64,000 bases of DNA from Magnetospirillum sp. UT-4 (GTDB taxonomy: Bacteria; Pseudomonadota; Alphaproteobacteria; Rhodospirillales; Magnetospirillaceae). Position numbers and translations under genes: made by a program. Position 1 is the stretch's first letter. Every line of letters starts with the position of its first letter. Below the pieces are notes generated by a model. It ran no database searches and had not been told where the DNA came from. It worked only from the letters and a program-made list of their open reading frames with translations. The stretch covers positions 62,001 through 126,000 of the forward strand of contig NZ_CACVCG010000046.1 in assembly GCF_902729435.1 (NCBI RefSeq), in the 5' to 3' direction. Positions 57,743 through 64,000 of the stretch are shown here, one piece after another.

Positions 57743-57772
57743 TTGCATCCCGGTTACGGGAATGCCTACAAT
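57743..57772 (+). promoter_or_regulatory. Putative sigma-70 promoter of the Cache-domain gene
   Basis: TTGCAT (57743-57748) and TACAAT (57767-57772) spaced by 18 nt in a strikingly A+T-rich stretch. Both hexamers match the consensus at four or five of six positions. It lies 48 nt before the gene at 57821. Confidence 0.65.
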
Positions 57773-57820
57773 ATATTCAAATTATGTGAATGACGAAATA
57801 ATGTGCACATGGAGGGGGCA

Positions 57821-58864
57821 ATGGCCGAGCCGGAACGGATCCTGGACCTGACACGGGCGGTCTACGACCTCGCCAACGACAAGATACGCGCCATCAAGAA
57901 GGTCACCGGCACCACCCGCATCCTGTCCCTCAACGCCCTGATCGAGGCCACCCGGGCCGGCGAGGCCGGCAAGGGCTTCGCGGTGGTGGCCAACGAGGTC
58001 AAGAACGTCTCGCAAAACATCGACAGCATCACCCAGTCGCTGGAAGGCGATCTGTCGGCCACCATCCAGGACCTGATGACCCTGGGCGAGACCTTGATCC
58101 AGCAGATGCGCGGATCGCGCCTGGCCGATCTGGCCCTCAACATGATCGAGATCATCGACCGCAACCTTTACGAGCGGTCGTGCGACGTGCGCTGGTGGGC
58201 CACCGATTCGGCGGTGGTCGACTGCCTCGCCAACGGCTCCGAGGGCGCCGCCAGCTATGCCAGCCGGCGCCTGGGCGTCATCCTCGATTCCTACACCGTG
58301 TACCTCGACCTGTGGATCGCCGATGCCGATGGACGGGTGGTGGCCACCGGGCGGCCCGACCGCTATCCGCGGGCCATCGGCACCGACGTCAGCCGCGAGG
58401 GTTGGTTCCGCGATTCCATGGAGACCCGGGACGGCACCGAATTCGCCATGGCCGACGTGGCCGCGATCCCGGCGCTGGACAATTCCCTGGTCGCCACCTA
58501 CGCCACCGCCATCCGCGAGGGCGGCGAGACCAACGGCCGCCCCATCGGCGTGCTCGGCATCTTCTTCGACTGGCAGCCCCAGGCCGGCACCGTGGTCAAG
58601 GGCGTGCGCCTGCGCGACGAGGAGAGGACCCACACCCGCTGCCTGCTGGTGGACCAGAACCTCCGGGTGCTGGCGGCGTCCGACGACCGCGGCGTGCTGT
58701 CGGAAGCCATCCGCCTCGACACCAGGAACGGCATCATGGGCGCCTACGCCGACACCGGCACCATCGTCGGCTACGCCCTGACCCCGGGCTACGAGACCTA
58801 TCGCGGCATGGGCTGGTATGGCGTCATCATCCAGGAGAACGCCGAGGCCGCAGCATTGCATTAA
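57821..58864 (+). CDS. Soluble chemoreceptor-tip/Cache domain protein
   Basis: A 347-residue protein with no membrane segment. Residues about 25-70 match the highly conserved hairpin tip of methyl-accepting chemotaxis proteins (TRILSLNALIEATRAGEAGKGFAVVANEVKNVS pattern), but the long coiled coil is nearly absent. The remainder (about 110-340) resembles a Cache sensor (YLDLWIADADGRVVATGRPD, SREGWFRDSME, GVLGIFFDWQ). The order is inverted relative to normal receptors. GGAGGGGG lies 3 nt before the ATG. Likely a cytoplasmic sensor that docks on receptor arrays or a reduced receptor; function inferred. Confidence 0.8.
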   Translation: MAEPERILDLTRAVYDLANDKIRAIKKVTGTTRILSLNALIEATRAGEAGKGFAVVANEVKNVSQNIDSITQSLEGDLSATIQDLMTLGETLIQQMRGSRLADLALNMIEIIDRNLYERSCDVRWWATDSAVVDCLANGSEGAASYASRRLGVILDSYTVYLDLWIADADGRVVATGRPDRYPRAIGTDVSREGWFRDSMETRDGTEFAMADVAAIPALDNSLVATYATAIREGGETNGRPIGVLGIFFDWQPQAGTVVKGVRLRDEERTHTRCLLVDQNLRVLAASDDRGVLSEAIRLDTRNGIMGAYADTGTIVGYALTPGYETYRGMGWYGVIIQENAEAAALH

Positions 58865-58939
58865 TTGTCAATTGCCCCTCGCCGGGCGCGGGCGTCCGCC
58901 CGCTTGGCCGCGCCCTCAATGGGCGCTGGAACCCCAGGT

Positions 58940-59740
58940 CTACGCCGCCAGCTTGTTCAGGCCGATGGCCTCGACCAGGGTGCGCAGTTCCTGGCGGGCG
59001 GCGATGTGGCTCATGCTGAGTTCGAAGCCGGGCAGGTCCTGGCGCAGATCCAGCAGGGTCAGCCCCTCCAGGAACATGGAGCGGTAGATCACCCGCTCGC
59101 CCAGCCCCGGCACGACGCGGAAGCCGATGCGCTTGGCCAGATCGGCCAGCAGCTTTTCCATCGCCTGCTTGTTGCGGGCGTCCAGGTGGGCCAGCCGGTT
59201 CCTCAGCACGATCCAGTCCACCACCGCCTTCTCGCCGCGGATGGCCCGGGCCTTCTTGGTGTCCCACACCATCTCGGCATAGTGGCTGGGGCGCAGGATG
59301 CGCATGGTCTCGGGATCGACCCGGGCCAGCACGTCCAGATCCACCAGGCTGTCATTCAGCGGCGTGATCAGGGTGTCGGCGAAGGAATGCCCCAGCCGCG
59401 ACAGGTAATGGTCGGAACCGGGGGTGTCGAGCAGCACCACGTCATGGGCGGCGGCCAGGCCGGCCACCGTCTCGGCCAGCCGGGCCTCGTCGCCGGCGCG
59501 GTCGGCGGTGGGCGGCAGCGCCACGTGCTCGGGCCCGACAAGGCCAAGGCGGTCGGCATCCTTGCGCCCCAGCCGGTTCTGGATGTAGCGGGTCAGCGTC
59601 GCCTGGCGGGCGTCGATATCGACCGAGCCCACCGACAGCCCCATGCCCAGCAGGCTGACGATCAGGTGCATGGACACCGTCGACTTGCCGGTGCCGCCCT
59701 TCTCGTTGCCGACCACGATGATGTGCGCGCGTTTGGTCAT
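58940..59740 (-). CDS. mipZ: Division-plane positioning ATPase MipZ
   Basis: A 266-residue ParA/MinD-family ATPase. The deviant Walker A GNEKGGTGKST is at residues 11-21, followed by SVDIDARQATLTRYIQNR and LLDTPGSDHYLSR, and WDTKKARAIRGEKAVVDWIVLRNRL is MipZ-specific. MipZ forms a gradient from ParB at the poles and inhibits FtsZ polymerisation away from midcell. It overlaps the molybdopterin oxidoreductase gene stop by 4 nt (ATGA). Confidence 0.94.
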   Translation of the reverse strand: MTKRAHIIVVGNEKGGTGKSTVSMHLIVSLLGMGLSVGSVDIDARQATLTRYIQNRLGRKDADRLGLVGPEHVALPPTADRAGDEARLAETVAGLAAAHDVVLLDTPGSDHYLSRLGHSFADTLITPLNDSLVDLDVLARVDPETMRILRPSHYAEMVWDTKKARAIRGEKAVVDWIVLRNRLAHLDARNKQAMEKLLADLAKRIGFRVVPGLGERVIYRSMFLEGLTLLDLRQDLPGFELSMSHIAARQELRTLVEAIGLNKLAA

Positions 59741-61806
59741 GACACTGTCCCCCGGGGTTCCCGCCGCACCCACACGGCGGTGTCGTGGAAGGCGCCGCCG
59801 CCGGCCGGCGGGACCGGGTCGGAGCCGACCAGCAGGTTGATGCCGTTTCCCTCGGCGAAGGACTCCTCGTCCCAGATGCCTTCCACCGCCACCACGCCCC
59901 TGGCGATGCCGTCGGTGGGTGCCGCGTGCAGCAGCACCGAGCCGCGGGCATTGCCCAGGCGCACCGGATCGCCGGCGGCGATGCCCAGGCGGGCGCAGTC
60001 CTCGGCATGGATCAGCGCGGTCGGGCGCCCGGCCAGCCGGCGCGATGTGGGCGCCTTGGTGAAGCTGGTGTTGAGGAAATGCCGCGACGGCGGCGTGATC
60101 AGGCGGAAGGGATGCTCGGGCGTCGCCGCCTCGATATTGGGCACGTGGTCGGGCAGCGGCGGCAGCCCGGCATGGTCGGGGCCCTGCGCCGCCCAGTCGG
60201 GGGCGAAGCGGAACCGCCCGCCATGGCCGAAGCCGTCGAGGAAATGCTGGCGCTCGAAGGACAGGGCGCAGTCGATCCAGCCCTTGGCACACAACTCGTC
60301 CAGCCCAGACAAACCGGAGGCGGCCAGGCAGCCCTCGATCATCGCCGCCTCGTCCATGCCGAAACTGGCATGCCCGGCCCCCAGCCGCCGCGCCAGCTCG
60401 CCCACCACCCGGTGGTTGGAGCGGGCCTCGCCCAGCGGCGGAATGACGGCGCGCCCGGCCTGCAGGAAGGTGTGGCCGTAGGAGGAATAAAGATCGTCGT
60501 GCTCCAGGAAGGTGGTGGCCGGCAGCACGATGTCGGCGAAGCGGGCGGTGCGGGTCATGGTCTGCTCGTGCACCACCAGGAACAGGTCGTCGCGGGCCAG
60601 GCCGCGCTGCACCAGGCCGCTGTCGGGCGCCACGGTGGCCGGGTTCGAGGATTGCACCAGCATGGCGGTCACCGGCGGCCCGCCCTTCAGCGCGTCGGAA
60701 TCGCCGCACAGGATGGGGCCGATGCGGCTCATGTCGAGCACCCGCACCTTGGGCTCGGGCAGGTCCAGCGCGTCCATCACCGTGCGGTCGATGGCGAAGG
60801 CGCCCGAGGTGGACAGCGCCGCGCCCCCCCCGGCTTGCGCCCACGCCCCGGTCAGCGCCGGCAGGCAGCTCACCGCGTGGACGTTGGCGGCGCCGTTCCT
60901 TTGCCGGCTCATGCCGTAGCCGATGCGCAGGAAGCTCTTGCGGGTCGAGCCGTAAAGGCGGGCGAACGCCTCGATGTCATCCGAGGGCAGGCCGCAGACG
61001 TCGCCGGCCCAGCCGGGATTGCGCAGCGCCAGATGGGCTTCCAGCCGCTCGGCGCCGTCGGTAAACCGGGCCATGTAGTCGCGGTCGACCAGGCCGTCGC
61101 GGAACAGCACGTGCATCACGCCGCAGGCCAAGGCGGCGTCGGTGCCGGGCAGCGGCATCAGGTGCAGGTCGGCCTTCTCGGCGGTGGGGCTGCGATAGGG
61201 GTCGATCACCACCAGCCTGGCGCCGCGCTCGCGCTTGGCCTGCATGATCAGGCCCATCAGGTGCATCTGGGTGGCGACCGGGTTGGAGCCCCAGATGACG
61301 ATCACCTCGGACCCGGCCATCTCGGCCACGTCGACGCCCCACTTGGCGCCCACCCCGGCCATCCAGCCGGCGCCGGCGATGGTGGCGCAGATGGTCTTGG
61401 CCTGGCCGGAATAGCCCATGGCCCGGCGCAGGCGGTTGGTGGCGTTGTTCTGCACCAGCCCCATGGTGCCGGCGTAGAAATAGGGCCACACCGCCTCGGG
61501 CCCATGGCGGTCGGCGGCCTCGCCGAATTTCGCGGCGACGGTGTCCAGCGCCTCGTCCCACGAGACGCGGGCGAAACGGCCCTCGCCCTTGGCGCCGATC
61601 CGCTTCAGCGGATGCAGGACGCGCTCGGGGTGATGCACCAGCTCGGCGTAGCGCGACACCTTGGCGCAGATGGCGCCGTCGGTATAGGGCAGGGCGCCGC
61701 CGCGCACCTTGCCGATGCGGCCATCCGCAAGGCGTTCCACCTCGAGCGCGCAGGCCGAGGGGCAGTCGTGGGGGCAGATTGTGGCGTGGGTTGCGGCGGT
61801 CGTCAT
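59737..61806 (-). CDS. Molybdopterin-dependent oxidoreductase (BisC/DMSO reductase superfamily)
   Basis: A 689-residue molybdoenzyme. The N-terminal [4Fe-4S] site is C11-x3-C15-x3-C19-x28-C48 (CPHDCPSAC, GAICAK). VIWGSNPVATQMHLM and RLVVIDPYRSPTAEKADLHLMPLPGTDAAL bind molybdopterin, and TRTARFADIVLPATTFLEHDD and the molydopterin-dinucleotide domain (HPFRLITPPSRHFLNTSF) follow. There is no Tat signal, so it is cytoplasmic. Start ATG 61806 is chosen at the cluster motif; an upstream ATG adds 12 residues. Substrate unknown. Coupled to mipZ. Confidence 0.9.
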   Translation of the reverse strand: MTTAATHATICPHDCPSACALEVERLADGRIGKVRGGALPYTDGAICAKVSRYAELVHHPERVLHPLKRIGAKGEGRFARVSWDEALDTVAAKFGEAADRHGPEAVWPYFYAGTMGLVQNNATNRLRRAMGYSGQAKTICATIAGAGWMAGVGAKWGVDVAEMAGSEVIVIWGSNPVATQMHLMGLIMQAKRERGARLVVIDPYRSPTAEKADLHLMPLPGTDAALACGVMHVLFRDGLVDRDYMARFTDGAERLEAHLALRNPGWAGDVCGLPSDDIEAFARLYGSTRKSFLRIGYGMSRQRNGAANVHAVSCLPALTGAWAQAGGGAALSTSGAFAIDRTVMDALDLPEPKVRVLDMSRIGPILCGDSDALKGGPPVTAMLVQSSNPATVAPDSGLVQRGLARDDLFLVVHEQTMTRTARFADIVLPATTFLEHDDLYSSYGHTFLQAGRAVIPPLGEARSNHRVVGELARRLGAGHASFGMDEAAMIEGCLAASGLSGLDELCAKGWIDCALSFERQHFLDGFGHGGRFRFAPDWAAQGPDHAGLPPLPDHVPNIEAATPEHPFRLITPPSRHFLNTSFTKAPTSRRLAGRPTALIHAEDCARLGIAAGDPVRLGNARGSVLLHAAPTDGIARGVVAVEGIWDEESFAEGNGINLLVGSDPVPPAGGGAFHDTAVWVRREPRGTVS

Positions 61807-61845
61807 GGCCGGCACTCTAGCGGGGATTTCCCCAGCGGTCACGGG

Positions 61846-62229
61846 TCAGCCGCCGACGATCACCGCGCCTGCCCGCCCGTAATCGCGGATTTTCGCGTCG
61901 CGGCTGAGCAGCAGCAGATCCTCGGCCCGGGCCTGGGCGATCAGCATGCGGTCGAAGGGATCGCGGTGGATGGACGGCAGTTCGGCGATCAGCCGGCAAT
62001 GCTCCGGCGCCACCGGCAGCAGCTCGAGGCCGCCCGGCAGGTCGTAGAGGCGTGGATCGTCCTCGATACGGCCGGCGCCGACCAGCAGGGCGATTTCCCA
62101 GAAGGTGACGGCGCTGACGTGGCGGCGCGGCGCCCGGTCGATCAGGCGCCGCTCGGTCGCGGTCAGCCGCCCGGGGTCGGCGCGCAGCCAAAGCACCATG
62201 TGGGTGTCGAGCAGGACGGCCTTGCTCAT
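61846..62229 (-). CDS. vapC: PIN-domain toxin, VapC type
   Basis: A 127-residue PIN nuclease. LLDTHMVLWL (D8), VTFWEIALLV (E45), DPFDRMLIAQA (D90, D93) and LLSRDAKIRDYG (D111) give the acidic active site. Such toxins cut tRNA or rRNA when free of antitoxin. ATG overlaps the antitoxin stop (ATGA). It belongs to the YPL/DUF4411-like group with SIHRDPFDRML. Confidence 0.92.
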   Translation of the reverse strand: MSKAVLLDTHMVLWLRADPGRLTATERRLIDRAPRRHVSAVTFWEIALLVGAGRIEDDPRLYDLPGGLELLPVAPEHCRLIAELPSIHRDPFDRMLIAQARAEDLLLLSRDAKIRDYGRAGAVIVGG

Positions 62230-62453
62230 TCGTCGCGCTCGAAGGCCACCAGCACCTCGCCGGGCAGCGACAGATCCTCGTCCAGGCGCAGGCCGGCGAG
62301 ATCGCCATAGGCGACCGGATCGGCCGGCAGGTGGGTCAGGCGCGCCACCGGCCGGCCGTTGCGGGTGAGGACGATGTCCTCGCCAGCCTCGGCACGGGAC
62401 ACCAGGGCGGCGAACTCGGCCTTGGCCTGGGCGATGGAGATTCGTGCGGTCAT
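62226..62453 (-). CDS. vapB: Phd/YefM-type antitoxin of VapC
   Basis: A 75-residue antitoxin: [35 protein letters not shown] is the Phd/YefM DNA-binding fold, the C-terminus wraps the toxin. It precedes and overlaps the toxin gene by 4 nt, the classical arrangement. A repeat operator lies 17 nt upstream. Confidence 0.9.
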   Translation of the reverse strand: MTARISIAQAKAEFAALVSRAEAGEDIVLTRNGRPVARLTHLPADPVAYGDLAGLRLDEDLSLPGEVLVAFERDE

Positions 62454-62469
62454 GGCTCTGGCCCTTTTT

Positions 62470-62495
62470 GACCATTCATGGTCATTATGGTCATT
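62470..62495. promoter_or_regulatory. Putative antitoxin operator repeats
   Basis: GACCATTCATGGTC (62470-62483) is a perfect inverted repeat with a 2-nt centre, and ATGGTCATT occurs twice in tandem (62478-62486 and 62487-62495). These lie directly upstream of the antitoxin gene and are likely autoregulatory sites. Confidence 0.65.
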
Positions 62496-62604
62496 GTTGT
62501 GTCCGGATGCAATCACCGCCACCCCCGGCACCTTTCGCCGCGCCGGCCCCGGTGCTATCCTGCCGCCACATCTTGCGCAGCAACGCCGTGACAGGGGCAA
62601 GGCT

Positions 62605-63711
62605 TTGACGGACGGGGGGATCGAGCGGGTCGAGTGCGCGGTTATCGGCGCCGGCGTGATCGGCCTTGCCGTGGCCCGCGCCCTGGCGCTGTCGGGCCGC
62701 GAGGTGGTGGTGCTGGAGGCGGCGGGCGCCATCGGCAGCGGCATTTCCGCCCGCAATTCCGAGGTCATCCACGCCGGCATGTACTATCCGGCCGGCAGCC
62801 TCAAGGCGCGGCTGTGCGTCGCCGGCAACCGCATGCTGCGGGACTACGCCGCGTCGCGCGGAATCGACTTCCGCATGGTCGGCAAGCTGATCGTCGCCAC
62901 CGACGCCGCCGAGGAGGCGAAGCTGGCCGACATCCTGGAGAAGGGCCGGGTCAACGGCGTCGAGGGGCTGGCCGCCATCACCGCCGCCGAGGCCATGGCG
63001 ATGGAGCCGAACCTGTCCTGCACCGCGGCGCTGTGGTCGCCCGCCACCGGCATCGTCGACGCGCACGGCCTGATGCTGGCGCTGCAGGGCGAACTGGAGG
63101 CCCAGGGCGGTGCCGTCGCCCTGCACGCCCCGGTGACCGGCGGCCACGCCGGCGCCGACGGCATGGAGCTGGACATCGGCGGGCCGCACCCCCTGCGCCT
63201 GCAGGCCCGCCAGGTGGTGGTGGCGGCCGGGCTGGCCGCCTGCCCGGTGGCCCGTTCGCTGGGCCTCGCCGCCGTGCCGGCCGAGCGGCTGTGCAAGGGC
63301 AGCTACTTCACCCTATCCGGCCGGATGCCGTTCTCGCGGCTGGTCTATCCGGTGCCGGTGGCGGCCGGGCTGGGGGTGCATTACACCCTCGACCTCGGCG
63401 GCGGCGGGCGGTTCGGCCCCGACGTGGAATGGGTGGCGGCCGAGGATTACGCGGTCGACCCCGCCCGCGCCGAGTCCTTCTACGATGCCATCCGCCGCTA
63501 CTGGCCGGGCCTGCCCGACGCCGCCCTGGAGCCCGCCTATGCCGGCATCCGCCCCAAGATCAACGGCCCCGACCAGGCGGCCGCCGATTTCCGCGTCGCC
63601 GGCCCGGCCGAGCACGGCACGGCGGGCGTGGTCGCCCTTTACGGCATCGAATCGCCGGGGCTCACCGCCTGCCTGGCGCTGGCGGAGATGGTGAAGGAGA
63701 TGCTGGAATGA
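62605..63711 (+). CDS. FAD-dependent oxidoreductase, L-2-hydroxyglutarate oxidase type
   Basis: A 368-residue DAO-family flavoprotein. [28 protein letters not shown] is the FAD motif, and [26 protein letters not shown] and [11 protein letters not shown] with [13 protein letters not shown]-type end match LhgO-like L-2-hydroxyglutarate oxidases. No ATG fits; the TTG at 62605 with AAGG upstream is used. Acting on a related 2-hydroxy acid is possible. Divergent from the toxin-antitoxin pair. Confidence 0.87.
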   Translation: MTDGGIERVECAVIGAGVIGLAVARALALSGREVVVLEAAGAIGSGISARNSEVIHAGMYYPAGSLKARLCVAGNRMLRDYAASRGIDFRMVGKLIVATDAAEEAKLADILEKGRVNGVEGLAAITAAEAMAMEPNLSCTAALWSPATGIVDAHGLMLALQGELEAQGGAVALHAPVTGGHAGADGMELDIGGPHPLRLQARQVVVAAGLAACPVARSLGLAAVPAERLCKGSYFTLSGRMPFSRLVYPVPVAAGLGVHYTLDLGGGGRFGPDVEWVAAEDYAVDPARAESFYDAIRRYWPGLPDAALEPAYAGIRPKINGPDQAAADFRVAGPAEHGTAGVVALYGIESPGLTACLALAEMVKEMLE

Positions 63712-63725
63712 ACCGGCTTCGCCCC

Positions 63726-64000
63726 TCAGCCGGTGCGGGCCAGGCGATCCCGCGCCGCTTCCGCCAGGAAGCCCGACACGTTGTTGGTGCGCGCCTCGAT
63801 GCGAGCCAGCAGCGCCTCGTCGATGGTGATGTTGATGCGCTTGGCCCGGCGCGCCAGGCGGACCCCGACCAGGGCCAGCCGCAAATGGCCAGCGTCGTCG
63901 GGCAGATCCTCGTACCGGCTCGGTCCGGGGACCGCCTCGCCGTCCTCGATCATGCCGTCGACATGGAACTGAAGGGCCTCGCGGGCGTTGAGCAACGCCT
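63726..64000 (-). CDS. HicB-like antitoxin, C-terminal part (5' end outside window)
   Basis: The frame is open to the window end, so the N-terminus is missing. LLNAREALQFHVDGMIEDGEAVPGPSRYEDL is the HicB pattern, and KRINITIDEALLARIEARTNNVSGFLAEAARDRL is a ribbon-helix-helix DNA-binding domain. HicB neutralises the mRNA interferase HicA, whose gene would usually lie upstream, beyond this window. It converges with the FAD oxidoreductase, 14 nt apart. Confidence 0.85.
   Translation of the reverse strand, partial: ALLNAREALQFHVDGMIEDGEAVPGPSRYEDLPDDAGHLRLALVGVRLARRAKRINITIDEALLARIEARTNNVSGFLAEAARDRLARTG

Noticed and set aside
58865-58939. GCGGGCG/CGCCCGC hairpin as bidirectional terminator
   Set aside because: Only 7 bp with a 2-nt loop and no T run on either side; not strong enough to list.

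Overview
The window looks like chromosomal DNA of a high-G+C alphaproteobacterium, most likely a Rhodospirillales (Magnetospirillum-like) organism. This is inferred from the gene content rather than from a database match: MipZ instead of MinCDE, the alphaproteobacterial flagellar regulators FlbT and FliX with a FlaF-like protein, CheL-type rod-binding protein, DUF1491, a phasin-like protein, a DksA without its zinc-finger cysteines, and a class A RNase P RNA. No tRNA, rRNA, CRISPR array, insertion sequence or magnetosome gene was seen.

1-14.95 kb (+ strand): an accessory biosynthetic cluster. A truncated nucleotide-sugar epimerase and an SDR reductase are followed by a tightly packed, partly overlapping run: two B12-binding-type radical SAM enzymes, a HemN-type radical SAM protein, a third B12-binding-type radical SAM enzyme, an aldo/keto reductase, a PLP aminotransferase, a radical SAM/SPASM-like protein fused to a sulfotransferase domain, and a SPINDLY-type (GT41) glycosyltransferase. 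A TauD-like dioxygenase of different base composition closes the region. Five radical SAM domains in 11 kb, next to sugar- and transfer-type enzymes, suggest synthesis and attachment of an unusual modified surface or protein-linked glycan. The product is unknown, and this is the best candidate in the window for an undescribed system. 14.97-17.74 kb (- strand): a FlaF-like flagellar protein followed by a TPR glycosyltransferase and a GT-B glycosyltransferase, hinting at flagellin or surface glycosylation.

17.9-38.0 kb (- strand): lpxC and the division and cell-wall (dcw) cluster in the order mraZ-rsmH-ftsL-ftsI-murE-murF-mraY-murD-ftsW-murG-murC-murB-ddl-ftsQ-ftsA-ftsZ, mostly with ATGA overlaps. 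It is headed by a 10-bp-phased MraZ operator and ended by a strong terminator after ftsZ; lpxC is separate downstream. 38.4-38.8 kb: rnpB (- strand).

38.9-49.4 kb: housekeeping genes: phasin-like protein, CheZ, bacteriohemerythrin, an exonuclease/phosphatase-fold protein, pirin, WrbA, DUF1491, a cation efflux protein, RidA, a sensor histidine kinase, a methyltransferase, an SDR and a 2-hydroxychromene-2-carboxylate isomerase-like protein. Several palindromic intergenic repeats lie among them. 49.5-57.5 kb: flagellar genes: flbT (+), the operon flgI-cheL-flgN-flgK-flgL (-) with a sigma-54-like promoter, divergent fliX (+), then dksA. 57.5-64 kb: a palindrome pair, a soluble Cache-containing protein with a chemoreceptor-tip motif, mipZ overlapping a molybdopterin oxidoreductase, a VapBC-type toxin-antitoxin pair, an FAD oxidoreductase of the L-2-hydroxyglutarate oxidase type, and a partial HicB-like antitoxin running off the end.
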